Shown: piece by piece, positions 43,521-53,277 of the stretch
Position numbering within the stretch: position 1 is the first letter of the stretch
Layout of the letters: each line of letters begins with the position of its first letter
From: an uncultured Dehalococcoidia bacterium
GTDB lineage: Bacteria; Chloroflexota; Dehalococcoidia; Lucifugimonadales; UBA3495
Reading direction: 5' to 3'
DNA: 64,000 nucleotides
NCBI GenBank assembly: GCA_958295765.1
Contig: CATQHB010000002.1
Coordinates: forward strand, 2,840,091-2,904,090
The notes under the pieces: generated by a model
Database searches by the model: none
What the model saw: only the letters and a program-made list of their open reading frames with translations
Told to the model about the DNA's origin: nothing
Program-made: the position numbers and the translations under genes

Positions 43521-44327
43521 CTACACCACCGCCGACGTTCCCCCGTCGATGTTGATGGCGATGCCGGTCAGGTAGCTGGCCCGCTCCGAGGCCAGGAAGG
43601 CGATTACGTCGCCGGCCTCCTCGGTTTCGGCGATGCGCCCCAGAGGGACGCCCCGGGCCTGGGCCGTTTGCGCGTAGAACTCGTCCAGGGTCAGGCCGGG
43701 GTTCGACTCCTTGAGCCGGTCATAGCGGCGGCTGTGCTGGCCGCTTTTGACGATGCCGATACAGACGGTATTGACCAGGATGTTGTCCCCCGCCAGGTCT
43801 TTGGACAAGCCCTTGGTCAGGGCGATGCCGGTGGCCCGGGAGATGGAAGTGGGCATTGAGGACGGGCCGGGCGTGCGTCCGCCCAGGTTGGTGACGTTGA
43901 TGATGCGCCCGCCGCCCACCTTCCGCATTTCCGGTATGGCCCGGCGGATGAGACGCACCGCGCCCCAAACCTTCAGGTCAAAGTCATACTCCCAATCGTC
44001 GTCGCTGACCTCCTCAAAGGGCTTAGCCATAGACACGCCGGCGTTGTTCACCAGGATGTCCACCCGGCCAAAGTGGGCCAGGGCGGTCTGCACCACCCGG
44101 TCGGCGGTATCGGGGTGGGACACGTCGGCGGCCACCGGCAGCACCACGCCCTCGGTGGCGGCGGTGGCGGCGCGGATGTCCTGGGCGGCGGCGTCCAGCG
44201 TCTCCTGGCGGCGGGCCACAATGACCACCCGCGCGCCCTCTCCGGCCATCCGCTGGGCGGCGGCCTTGCCGATGCCCTCGCTGCCGCCGGTAACAATAGC
44301 TACCTTATCGGTAAAACCCAGTTCCAT
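43521..44327 (-). CDS. Short-chain dehydrogenase/reductase
   Basis: 268 residues from the ATG at 44327, with AAAGGAGG 7 bases upstream. Rossmann motif VAIVTGGSEGIGKAAA, NNAGVSMAKPF, then the SDR catalytic area; the expected YxxxK is not clear here: the segment after GGRIINVTNLGG reads PSSMPTSISRATGIALTKG, with Ser in place of Tyr. Variable loop lid ESNPGLTLDEFYAQ; ends with LTGIAINIDGGTSAVV. NAD(P)-dependent oxidoreductase, substrate unknown; the missing Tyr is odd for an active SDR. Confidence 0.85.
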   Translation of the reverse strand: MELGFTDKVAIVTGGSEGIGKAAAQRMAGEGARVVIVARRQETLDAAAQDIRAATAATEGVVLPVAADVSHPDTADRVVQTALAHFGRVDILVNNAGVSMAKPFEEVSDDDWEYDFDLKVWGAVRLIRRAIPEMRKVGGGRIINVTNLGGRTPGPSSMPTSISRATGIALTKGLSKDLAGDNILVNTVCIGIVKSGQHSRRYDRLKESNPGLTLDEFYAQTAQARGVPLGRIAETEEAGDVIAFLASERASYLTGIAINIDGGTSAVV

Positions 44328-44502
44328 AACAACCCCTCCTTTCATTACAAAACAAGCCAGGCGCAAACCCGCCGGGCCGAAACGGTTGGCCCATTATAGC
44401 ATAGGCCCCGACAACTCCGGGCGGGGGCGTAACCGGAGAGAGTCGCTGACCAGGGCCGGGGCGGGGAATCGCCGGATATGGATGGGTGGTTCGACAAGCT
44501 CA

Positions 44503-44574
44503 CCACGAGCGGGTTTCTGACCATGAGCCGGTTTCTAACCATGAGCCGGTTTCTAACCATGAGCCGGTTTCCGA
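44503..44574. repeat. Tandem repeat, four 18-bp units (CCATGAGCCGGTTTCTAA)
   Basis: Units at 44503, 44521, 44539 and 44557; the first is the end of a family B half-element (CCACGAGCGGGTTTCTGA). It looks like local amplification of the end of a palindromic repeat. The gap 44328-44684 contains this, the half-element and the next promoter. Confidence 0.8.
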
Positions 44575-44608
44575 CTTTGCGCCCGTACCGGTTGCTGACA
44601 GTTGCCCC

Positions 44609-44637
44609 TTGCCCGCCGGCGGGGGCGGGAATATAAT
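44609..44637 (+). promoter_or_regulatory. Promoter of the 44.7-kb unknown gene
   Basis: TTGCCC (44609-44614), 17-bp spacer, perfect TATAAT (44632-44637), 48 bp before the ATG. Confidence 0.5.
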
Positions 44638-44684
44638 CCCGACACATCCTGACCTTCCATGAGAGCATCCACGAGGGCGGTAAT

Positions 44685-45032
44685 ATGCAAAAGCAGGTAG
44701 AGCGGGTAATTTACGAACCGCGCCGTCAGTACTACATTCCGGTCAACCCGGACACGGTACAAATCGGCCCCCCCAGCAACGAAACCACGGTGCACATCCG
44801 GCTCCACGGCAAAACCGTACGCCTCTACATCCCCACTTGGGCCTATGACTCGGAAAGCCATACCATTCCCACGCAAGCGGTAGGCGAGGAGAACGGGAGC
44901 GTAGTTTTCTACTTCCCGGCTACGCAGTTGGGAACCCGCCGCTGCCTGATCCCTAAAGACGAGGTAGCCGCCTGGCTGAAGCAGGAAGACCGCTACGTTG
45001 AACCGGAACATCCCGTTCTGAACCATTGGTAG
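44685..45032 (+). CDS. Unknown small protein upstream of dCTP deaminase
   Basis: 115 residues, no recognised domain. Begins VERVIYEPRRQYYIPVNPDT and ends ...EHPVLNHW; mostly beta-strand-like alternation in the middle (TTVHIRLHGKTVRLYIPTW). 42 bp separate it from the dcd-like gene on the same strand, so co-transcription is likely. A single promoter is seen ahead of it. Confidence 0.65.
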   Translation: MQKQVERVIYEPRRQYYIPVNPDTVQIGPPSNETTVHIRLHGKTVRLYIPTWAYDSESHTIPTQAVGEENGSVVFYFPATQLGTRRCLIPKDEVAAWLKQEDRYVEPEHPVLNHW

Positions 45033-45074
45033 CTTGACCCGGCGGGGGCTGGTCAACGCAAGGGGGAGTGAGGT

Positions 45075-45605
45075 TTGTTGCTATCCAACATAGAAATCCT
45101 GGAGTCGCTGCGGTCTGGAGCGGTGCTGATTGACCCTTCCCCGGAAGGGTCTGACCGGATTCAGCCGGCCTCCGTAGATTTGCGGTTGGGGAGCGGGTTG
45201 TGGCTGCATCGACGGGAGCCGGTGCGCGGCGTGTCCCTGGACCCGACGGAAGTCGAAATAACCGACCACATCCGCAGCTATTGCGACCGGGTGGACATTG
45301 CCGCTAATCCCTACGAAATCCAACCCAACGGCTTTGTGTTGGGGGAGACGCTGGAGCGGGTTGAAATCCCCCTGAGTTTAGCCGCACGGGTGGAAGGCAA
45401 AAGCTCCCTGGCCCGGCTGGGAATGATGGTGCATATCACCGCCCCTAAAATAGACCCGGGCTTTCGGGGCAACATCACCCTGGAAATGTTCAACTTGGGG
45501 CCTTTTCCGCTGAAACTCTCTTACGGGATGGATATATGTTCCCTGATGCTTGAGCGGTTGGGACAACCGGCTGATGTGGGCTACGCCGGGCGGTTTCAGG
45601 GCTGA
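45075..45605 (+). CDS. dcd: dCTP deaminase-family protein
   Basis: 176 residues from TTG 45075 (GGGGGAG upstream). Trimeric dUTPase-like fold: RIQPASVDLRLGSGLWLHRR, NGFVLGETLERVEIP, VEGKSSLARLGMMVHITAPK (the S-L-A-R catalytic loop with Arg/Ser) and IDPGFRGNITLEMFN. Produces dUTP from dCTP, or dUMP in bifunctional forms. Which is unclear. Confidence 0.9.
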   Translation: MLLSNIEILESLRSGAVLIDPSPEGSDRIQPASVDLRLGSGLWLHRREPVRGVSLDPTEVEITDHIRSYCDRVDIAANPYEIQPNGFVLGETLERVEIPLSLAARVEGKSSLARLGMMVHITAPKIDPGFRGNITLEMFNLGPFPLKLSYGMDICSLMLERLGQPADVGYAGRFQG

Positions 45606-45619
45606 ACCCTGAATCCCCC

Positions 45620-46828
<1,209 letters not shown>

Positions 46829-46915
46829 TGGTAACCACCTCGTTTAACTTGCCTTACCTGGCGATACCGGATAATAGGGAATTGATAACACCCGTCCACC
46901 GGCGGGCGTCCCCGG

Positions 46916-46941
46916 TAGGGGCGGTTTGCGAACCGCCCCTA
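46916..46941. repeat. Solitary family A inner palindrome
   Basis: GGTAGGGGCGGTTTGCGAAC with complementary CCGCCCCTAC, lying between trpF and trpB. Confidence 0.65.
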
Positions 46942-46974
46942 CGCGATTAGGAATTATCAACCCCCGATTTCCGA

Positions 46975-47709
46975 TTATCCAATAGATTCTTGCTTGACTC
47001 CCCGGGCGTTCTGGATAAAGGCGCGGATTTTTTCCGGGTCTTTGACCCCGTCGGTCTCTACGCCGGTGGAAACGTCCACGCCCCAGGGCCGGGCCTGGGC
47101 TACGGCTTGCGCCACGTTGTCCGGGGTCAGGCCGCCGGCCAGGAGAAACTGGTATCCCCTTTGGGATAGTTGGGCGGCCACGGCCCAGTCAAAGCTCTCG
47201 CCGGTGCCCCCTTGCAGTCCCTCCACCAGCCGATCCAGGGTAATGTAGCAGCCGGCGTCTAGGTAGTCCAACAGCCGCCTTTCCACGCCGGCATCTCCCC
47301 GGCTGGCGGTTTGCCCGGTGGTAGCCGCGGCGGAAATGTGCAGCACTTTGATTACCGAGGCGCCGGTCTCCCCTTGAACTTGACGGCAGTAATCCGGCGA
47401 CTCTTGACCGCAAAGCTGGGCCGCATCCAGCCCGCCGGCCTTGATGACATCCTGCACCTCGGCCAGAGGTTGGTCGGCGAACAGGCCCACCGCTTGCGGA
47501 ACTGGGCGGTCAAGCCGGGGGCCGGCGGCCCGCATTGTGGCGGCGATGTGCTGGGCCGTCGCTATCTCCAGCCGCCGGCGGCGGCCCGGCACAAAGACCA
47601 GGCCGATAAAGTCCACGCCGGCCTCGGCGGCGACCAGGGCCTCCTCCGGGCGTTGTATCCCGCAGATTTTGGTACGGGTCTGGTTTGCGGTCTTTGCGGT
47701 CGCGGTCAT
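46975..47709 (-). CDS. trpF: Phosphoribosylanthranilate isomerase
   Basis: 244 residues; TIM barrel with TKICGIQRPEEALVAAEAGV, DFIGLVFVPGRRR, DAAQLCGQESPDYC, LLAGGLTPDNVAQAV and GVDVSTGVET. Third step of the tryptophan branch. Its start overlaps the trpC stop by four bases. Confidence 0.95.
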   Translation of the reverse strand: MTATAKTANQTRTKICGIQRPEEALVAAEAGVDFIGLVFVPGRRRRLEIATAQHIAATMRAAGPRLDRPVPQAVGLFADQPLAEVQDVIKAGGLDAAQLCGQESPDYCRQVQGETGASVIKVLHISAAATTGQTASRGDAGVERRLLDYLDAGCYITLDRLVEGLQGGTGESFDWAVAAQLSQRGYQFLLAGGLTPDNVAQAVAQARPWGVDVSTGVETDGVKDPEKIRAFIQNARGVKQESIG

Positions 47710-48512
47710 AGACGGCTCGCTGCGGTAATCGGGGCGGTCAATTCCCGCACCTTGGCCGCCACGTCCGGGGCGGTTACCAGCGCCTCGCCCACCAGGACGG
47801 CGTTGACGCCCAGTTGCCCCAACCGTTGCAAGTGTTCCCCGGTATGGATGCCGCTTTCGCTGACGATAATTCTGTCCGGCGGGATGTGGGGGGCCAGCCC
47901 CTCGGTTACCGCCAGGTCGGTCTGAAAGGTACGCAAGTCCCGGTTGTTGATGCCGACTACGGCGGCGCCGGCGGTCAGGGCGGTCTGTAATTCCGCCGCG
48001 TCGTGGACTTCCACCAGGCAGCCCAGCCCCAACTCCCGGCCCAGGGCCAGCAGTTCCGCCAGTTGCGCCGGGGCCAGGATGGCGACAATCAGCAGAAAGG
48101 CATCGGCGCCCATAGCCCTGGCCTCGTAAACCTGGTAGGGGTCAAAGATAAAGTCCTTGCGCAGCGCCGGCGCCGTGCCGGATGCGCCGGCGGCTTTGAT
48201 GCTGGAGAGATGCGCCGGCTCCCCCTGAAAGCGGGGGTCGGTCAGGACGGATATGGCGGCGGCCCCGTTGTCGGCATAGGTTCGGGCCAACCGCACCGGG
48301 TCAAAGTCGGGGCAGAGCAGCCCCCGGGATGGAGAGGCTTTCTTGACCTCGGCAATCAAGCTGACCGGCCCGCCGCCCAGGGCCGCCGCCAAGTCCAGGG
48401 GCGCCGGCCGGGCCGCGATTTGTTCTTGCAGGGCCGGCAAGGGCATCAAATCCTGCTGCCGGGCCAGTTCTACCCGCTTGGCCGCGACAATTTCGTCAAG
48501 AATGTTCGGCAT
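47706..48512 (-). CDS. trpC: Indole-3-glycerol phosphate synthase
   Basis: 268 residues. SLIAEVKKASPSRGLLCPDF, AISVLTDPRFQGE, LRKDFIFDPYQVYEARAMGA, GINNRDLRTFQTDL and IIVSESGI are the family's catalytic blocks. Coupled to trpF. The 1.5-kb interval to trpD contains a mobile-looking HNH cassette. Confidence 0.95.
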   Translation of the reverse strand: MPNILDEIVAAKRVELARQQDLMPLPALQEQIAARPAPLDLAAALGGGPVSLIAEVKKASPSRGLLCPDFDPVRLARTYADNGAAAISVLTDPRFQGEPAHLSSIKAAGASGTAPALRKDFIFDPYQVYEARAMGADAFLLIVAILAPAQLAELLALGRELGLGCLVEVHDAAELQTALTAGAAVVGINNRDLRTFQTDLAVTEGLAPHIPPDRIIVSESGIHTGEHLQRLGQLGVNAVLVGEALVTAPDVAAKVRELTAPITAASRL

Positions 48513-48596
48513 TTAAGACCGGTTGACCTCCGCTTTTTTGTAGCATATTGGCTTGGGACTGAAGTTGCTTTGCCAGACACCCTTGCCTGCTGCAAT

Positions 48597-48691
48597 GTCG
48601 CCCTGAACGATAGTGAAGGGTCTAAAATCCTGGCGATAAGAAAGGTTCGGGGCGGCGAGCATTTTAGATTCCTCCCTGCGGTCGGAATGAC
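48597..48691. repeat. Palindromic repeat, family D
   Basis: GTCGCCCTGAACGATAGTGA ... CCTCCCTGCGGTCGGAATGA with TCTAAAATCC / TTTTAGATTC inside. Confidence 0.7.
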
Positions 48692-48729
48692 AGTTCTACG
48701 GTTCGGGTGACGGTGGGCGCCATAGTTTG

Positions 48730-48848
48730 AGGCATTATATACAATTTAGCCGGGTGTAGTTATCGGCTTGAACTGCCCTAGTCATTTTCAGTTGTACGAT
48801 AAAATCATACAACCATCAAACTTTTTGGCAAAATTGTATGTAATACCC
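48730..48848. mobile_element. Left MITE-like element flanking the HNH gene (family G)
   Basis: About 119 bp. Ends GCATTATATACAATTTA and AAAATTGTATGTAATACCC are imperfect complements; an internal hairpin TTGTACGATAAAATCATACAA is present. AT-rich against a GC-rich genome. The same terminal sequences, in the same orientation, bound the element at 49748-49839 on the other side of the HNH gene. Occupies the gap 48513-48859 with a family D repeat. Confidence 0.75.
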
Positions 48849-48859
48849 TTTTCATTTTC

Positions 48860-49720
48860 CTACCCCTCCGCACCTACCGGCAAAGACTCACTGCGCTGGC
48901 AGCCGAAGGCGTGGCCCACGGGACGGGGGCCGTGTCGGAATTCCAGATCTACTACGTAGTGACGGCACCGGTCGCAGCCGTACAGGTCAGCTTCCGTGGG
49001 AAAGAGAATGTCCTCTCTCAGCATAATCGCCACTTGGCAGCGGCAATAAGTCTCTTGGCAACGGCAAGGCCATAGGCGGTCTGCCCCGTCGTGATGGAAG
49101 CAGTGACGTGAGTAGTTGGAAAATGGAGAGTAACCGCAGTTGAAACATCTGCGTCCTTCCCCGCGGGGGTAACTGTGGAGGCAGGGGACATCGATAAAAG
49201 CCTGCTGCGCCCCTTCCGGCGGGGTGTAATAGGTCAGGTCAGCGTAATAGCCGGCATTATTCAACCGCTCATGCCGGTTCCCCAGGGCTGCCCAGGTGCT
49301 AGGGGCGCCCATCTCGTTATTCGCCGCCACCCGGTCCTGGGCGTTCTGCGCGTCGGTGCCGGTCACCAGATGGCCGGGCTGGAGGCAGTAGGGCCGGTCG
49401 CAGAGGTGCAGGATGTCCAACCCTGGCTTGGCCGGTTCGCCACGGGAGAGGGTGTAGCTCTCCACGTGGGCCTTGCGCCCGTCAATAATACCATAGCCGC
49501 CGGCGTTCAGCCCCCATCTCCAGAGCCAGCAGAGAATTCCCTTTGGCAGACCCGGAGAACTGGCGTTGCTCGGAACCGGCGCCGGCACACAGTCCAGGCC
49601 ATAATCCAAAGGGCCGGCCCCGTCCGGCCTACGCATCCCCACCGGCTGGTAGAAATGGCAGAGCCAGAAGTCCCGTTCGTTCCGGAATTGGCGATTGTGT
49701 AGCCGTCGGTCAACCGTCAT
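48860..49720 (-). CDS. HNH (His-Me finger) homing-type endonuclease, cysteine-rich
   Basis: 286 residues. The core GILCWLWRWGLNAGGYGIID, then GLDILHLCDRPYCLQPGHLV and TGTDAQNAQDRVA is the zinc-loop His-Me/HNH fold of homing and phage endonucleases. A C-terminal cysteine/histidine-rich stretch (CFNCGYSPF, RHCFHHDGAD, CRCQETYCRCQ, CDRCRHY) suggests one or two extra zinc sites. It sits alone between two short inverted-repeat elements and splits the trp cluster, implying insertion. No transposase or recombinase is adjacent. Confidence 0.8.
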   Translation of the reverse strand: MTVDRRLHNRQFRNERDFWLCHFYQPVGMRRPDGAGPLDYGLDCVPAPVPSNASSPGLPKGILCWLWRWGLNAGGYGIIDGRKAHVESYTLSRGEPAKPGLDILHLCDRPYCLQPGHLVTGTDAQNAQDRVAANNEMGAPSTWAALGNRHERLNNAGYYADLTYYTPPEGAQQAFIDVPCLHSYPRGEGRRCFNCGYSPFSNYSRHCFHHDGADRLWPCRCQETYCRCQVAIMLREDILFPTEADLYGCDRCRHYVVDLEFRHGPRPVGHAFGCQRSESLPVGAEG

Positions 49721-49747
49721 ACCTTCTCTCTACCCGGTCATAAAACA

Positions 49748-49839
49748 GGGGAGTTATATACAATTTTATCGAAAAGTTGAAAATGCCTACGGCATCACAG
49801 GCCGAAATTACATCTGGCTAAAATTGTATGTAATTCCCC
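49748..49839. mobile_element. Right MITE-like element flanking the HNH gene (family G)
   Basis: 92 bp with 21-bp inverted ends, 19 of 21 positions pairing: GGGGAGTTATATACAATTTT at the left against AAAATTGTATGTAATTCCCC at the right. Termini match the left element. The rest of the gap to trpD (49840-49996) shows nothing recognisable. Confidence 0.8.
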
Positions 49840-49996
49840 ACTTTTCTGATGCTTGTCAACCCAGGCCGCGATCCCTTTCCTGAGCTACCGGGCTTTGGGT
49901 AGTCTTAAACTGTTTACCCCTGTCCGCTTTGCAATGACCCGAATTGCCCGGCAATCTCAGCCACCCTGTCAGCGCGCCGGCCCTGGTGGTTCCCCC

Positions 49997-51013
49997 CTAC
50001 TCTCCCAGCCCCTGGCTTAACTCGGCCAGGGCCTCCAGGCAGGCCAGGGCGCCGCCGCTGTCGATGGCCTGGGTTGCCAGGGCGATTCCCTGGCGGAGGG
50101 TTTCCGCCCGGTCGCCGGCCATCAGCGCCGCCCCGCCGTTGAGCAGCACGGCGTCCCGCACCGGCCCCGGCTCACCCTGGAACAGGCGGCGCATGGTGGC
50201 GGCGTTCTCGGTTGCCGTGCCGCTCCGCAAGTCCTCAATGGAGGCCAGGGGCAGGCCGATGTCCGCCACGTCAATCGTCCAGTGGCGCACCGTGCCGTCC
50301 CGCACCTCCCAGACGGTGGTGGCCCCGCACAGGGTTATCTCGTCCATCCCGTCCTCGCCGTGCACCACCAGGGCGCGGTGAATCTCCAGCAGGCGCAGGG
50401 CCTCGGCCAGTTGCTCACCCAACCGGGGAGCGGCCACGCCTAATAGCATACACTGGGCGCGGGCCGGGTTGGTCAGCGGGCCGAGGATGTTAAAGACGGT
50501 GGGGATGCCGATTTCCCGGCGCACCGGGGCGGCGTAACGCATGGAAGGGTGGAAGGCCGGGGCGAACATAAAGCCCATGCCCACCCGATTGATGCACGCG
50601 GCCACGCCTTCCGGGGGCAGGTCAATTTTGACGCCCAAAGCCTCCAGCACGTCGGCGGCGCCGCAGGCCCCGGAGGCCGCCCGGTTGCCGTGCTTGGCGA
50701 CTTTCACGCCGGCCGCCGCCGCCACAAAAGCTACGGCAGTGGAGATGTTAAAGGTGTTCTTGCCGTCGCCGCCGGTGCCTACCACGTCCAGCAGCCGGCC
50801 GGCCACTGGCACCGGCAGAGCCTTCTCCCGCATCACGGCGGCCATGGCGGCAATCTCCCGGACCGTCTCGCCCTTCAACCGCAGGGCGGTCAGAAAGGCC
50901 CCCAACTGGGCCGGGGTCGCCTCCCCCTCCATAATTTCCTGCATCACGGCGGTGGCCTGCTCCGAACTGAGGGACTTGCCGGCCACCACCAAGTCAATGG
51001 CTTCCCTGATCAT
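49997..51013 (-). CDS. trpD: Anthranilate phosphoribosyltransferase
   Basis: 338 residues; VVGTGGDGKNTFNISTAVAF (PRPP loop), VAKHGNRAASGACGAADVLE, FAPAFHPSMRYAAPVRREIG and FNILGPLTNPA are diagnostic. First trp gene on this strand here; trpE/G are not upstream. Confidence 0.95.
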   Translation of the reverse strand: MIREAIDLVVAGKSLSSEQATAVMQEIMEGEATPAQLGAFLTALRLKGETVREIAAMAAVMREKALPVPVAGRLLDVVGTGGDGKNTFNISTAVAFVAAAAGVKVAKHGNRAASGACGAADVLEALGVKIDLPPEGVAACINRVGMGFMFAPAFHPSMRYAAPVRREIGIPTVFNILGPLTNPARAQCMLLGVAAPRLGEQLAEALRLLEIHRALVVHGEDGMDEITLCGATTVWEVRDGTVRHWTIDVADIGLPLASIEDLRSGTATENAATMRRLFQGEPGPVRDAVLLNGGAALMAGDRAETLRQGIALATQAIDSGGALACLEALAELSQGLGE

Positions 51014-51118
51014 TGGGGATTTTCCCTCCCGACGTTGCGTTGCTTGCGCTGGCTAACAGTTAGTTTAACACAGAGAGGGGTAGGGAATAGAGGGCGAATA
51101 AAACTCGGAGTCCGAAAA

Positions 51119-51763
51119 TCAGGTTGAAGTTGAGGTATCCGGGGGTTGCGGTTCCGCCGGCGGCGGGGACGGCAGCAAGTCGGCCACCGCCAACTCCAGG
51201 TCGGGCAGGGATACCGGGGCCAGCCTATCCCCCCGCCGGTGAATGGTATGTTGGGCGTAACCCTCCGGGCCGGGTTCGCTGAACCGCTCCAGGCAGTCCT
51301 CGGGCAAGTTCAGCACCCAGGTTTCCGGGATGTCAGCCCGCCCGTAGCTATGGGCTTTAAACTCCCGGTCGTAAGCCAGGGTACTGTCGGCCACTTCGAT
51401 AACCAGCAGGACATCCGTAGGGCCGGGATGAGCGGTAGTATAGCCGTCCGGTCGGGGACGTAGGAGAGCGACATCCGGCTCCGGTTCGGAATCGTCGCTG
51501 AGGTGGACGGGGTTCTGGATGCGGATGCGGAACCGGTCGCCGGCATAGGGGGCAAAAATTTCGATGAAACTGTCCACACGGGCGGCGGGTCCGGGGCCAA
51601 TCGGCGGCATAACGATAATCTCTCCCTCAATGAGTTCCACCCGCTCGGTATGATGCAGGATGCCGGCCTCGGCCATCCGGTAATACTCCGCCACCGTAAA
51701 CTTGCGGGCCTGCCGGGTCTGGCGAATTTCCGCCGGGGCCGGGGCTTTCACTTGAGTAGTCAT
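51119..51763 (-). CDS. Uma2-family (DUF820) putative endonuclease
   Basis: 214 residues, PD-(D/E)XK-like fold: FTVAEYYRMAEAGILHHTER, VELIEGEIIVMPPIGP, SEPEPDVALLRP, TDVLLVIEVADSTLAYDREF KA. These proteins are abundant in cyanobacteria and Chloroflexota; function unproven. The Pro-rich C-terminus is low complexity. Confidence 0.85.
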   Translation of the reverse strand: MTTQVKAPAPAEIRQTRQARKFTVAEYYRMAEAGILHHTERVELIEGEIIVMPPIGPGPAARVDSFIEIFAPYAGDRFRIRIQNPVHLSDDSEPEPDVALLRPRPDGYTTAHPGPTDVLLVIEVADSTLAYDREFKAHSYGRADIPETWVLNLPEDCLERFSEPGPEGYAQHTIHRRGDRLAPVSLPDLELAVADLLPSPPPAEPQPPDTSTST

Positions 51764-51887
51764 CGCAACACCTGGCCTTGAGGGGAGGTTTTGCCGTTTT
51801 CGTTAGTTTAACACAGTGGCAAGTGAGGAATAGACAACCCGGCGGTGGCCGGCTACAATTAACTTATCCTGGCATAGCGGTTGGCTG

Positions 51888-52562
51888 ATGACTACTATCA
51901 ACACCATAGAAGACCTGATTCGGGTACTGGACGAAAATCCCGAGTGGGTGGAAGCCCTGCGCTCCCGGCTGCTGAGCCGGGAATTGCTGGAGTTGCCCGG
52001 GAAGTTCGCGCAGTTCGTCGTTTCGACGAATAAGCGGTTCGACGCGATTGAGCGACGGATGGACAACTCTGACCGAAGGTTTGATGCCTTTGAGCAATCC
52101 ACCGACCGGCATTTTCAACGAATAGAAGATACCCTCTCGTATCTGAAGGGCGCGCACGCCCGCAACGCCGCTATTGAGGATTCCCCGGACATCGCCCGGA
52201 GTATGGGGCGCCGCCAGGTCAGGAACCTTACCCGCAGTGACCTGTGGGGGATTATCGACGCAGCGGACGTTTCCGACATTCCCGCCAACGTCTTAGCGAG
52301 TTTCCGCCGGGCCGACCTGATTATGGAAGCTACCGACCCGGACGGAGAAACCGGCTACATCGCCATGGAAATCTCCTTTACCGTCGACGATAGGGACGTT
52401 GTAAGAGCCGTCCGCAACGCCGCCTTTCTGACCCGGTTCACCGGCCGCCCGGCCCACGCCGCCGTCGCCGGAATCAACCGGGATGACCGGATTGAGGAGC
52501 GGCTGGCCTCCGGGGAAGTGTTCTGGCATCAAATCTACGATGAGGACCTGGCGGCGGAGTAG
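51888..52562 (+). CDS. Coiled-coil protein with PD-(D/E)XK-like C-terminus
   Basis: 224 residues. N-terminal helix, a heptad region (NKRFDAIERRMDNSDRRFDA FEQ), then a domain with ADLIMEATDPDGETGYIAME and EISFTVDDRDVVRAVRNAAF, resembling restriction-like folds found in many Chloroflexota/cyanobacterial proteins of unknown role. A -10-like TACAAT lies at 51854. Nuclease activity is not established. Confidence 0.7.
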   Translation: MTTINTIEDLIRVLDENPEWVEALRSRLLSRELLELPGKFAQFVVSTNKRFDAIERRMDNSDRRFDAFEQSTDRHFQRIEDTLSYLKGAHARNAAIEDSPDIARSMGRRQVRNLTRSDLWGIIDAADVSDIPANVLASFRRADLIMEATDPDGETGYIAMEISFTVDDRDVVRAVRNAAFLTRFTGRPAHAAVAGINRDDRIEERLASGEVFWHQIYDEDLAAE

Positions 52563-52708
52563 GCCGCATTGCTATTACCGTTACGATAGTCTCTTTCGGC
52601 GACGGTGAGAGCTTTGCTCAAAGCCCCCCGCCCGGCCCGGCCCCCACTTTTCAAGAGAACATGCAAGCCACGCAAATCTCCTGATACGCGCCCGTACCCC
52701 GCGCGCCT

Positions 52709-52900
52709 TTACGCCCCGCCCTGGAGCAAGAATACCAGGAGCCGCCACGCGATGACTTGCACCCCGTTAAAGAGCAGCACCAGAATGATTGCCCCCGGAA
52801 ATATCACCGGTATCCTGACCCACTTGGTAGCCGGGAGCCTATTGAAAAGGGTAGCGTAAAATGCCACGGTCAAGAAAATGGAAATAATAAGAATCACCAT
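52709..52900 (-). CDS. Small two-helix membrane protein
   Basis: 63 residues from the ATG at 52900, with AGGAG 11 bases upstream; GTG 52912 would add four residues. Two hydrophobic helices (MVILIISIFLTVAFYATLFN and IPVIFPGAIILVLLFNGVQV). No family recognised. Confidence 0.6.
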   Translation of the reverse strand: MVILIISIFLTVAFYATLFNRLPATKWVRIPVIFPGAIILVLLFNGVQVIAWRLLVFLLQGGA

Positions 52901-53037
52901 AGGAATTGACACTCCTTTTCCGGTTCCGTCCGCATATCAACGATACCGCTGAAAGCGAACGGAACCGGTAACTGTTAGAAAATCCCTGACCTGACCTGCC
53001 CCGGCGCGCCGCTACCGAGTCAACGCCTCATCCAGCA

Positions 53038-53190
53038 TCACCACCCCAAGACCTGCGCCGTGAAGCCGATTAGAAATCTGACCGCAAAGGCAATCAGTAT
53101 GAACAGCGCCAACCCGCAGATCCACCATACGATTCCGATAAGGATGCGTAGGGCAACGGCGCCGGGATGTTTGGAGTTTTTACGCCCCAT
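53038..53190 (-). CDS. Small membrane protein, 50 residues
   Basis: ATG 53190 preceded by AGGAGAGG; short basic start (GRKNSKHPG) followed by one long or two short hydrophobic helices (ALRILIGIVWWICGLALFIL, IAFAVRFLIGFTAQVLGW). Good ribosome site and membrane composition support a real gene despite the length. Confidence 0.6.
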   Translation of the reverse strand: MGRKNSKHPGAVALRILIGIVWWICGLALFILIAFAVRFLIGFTAQVLGW

Positions 53191-53277
53191 AAGCACACCT
53201 CTCCTAAAGACGTCGAATCACGCCATCAGCGCAACAAAGCGCGCCGACAGCAGAAAACGTTTCTTTAGAAGGGGTGG

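Noticed and set aside
44503-44574. 18-bp repeats considered as regulatory iterons or a coding repeat
   Set aside because: They grow out of the end of a family B palindrome and have no gene or origin context.
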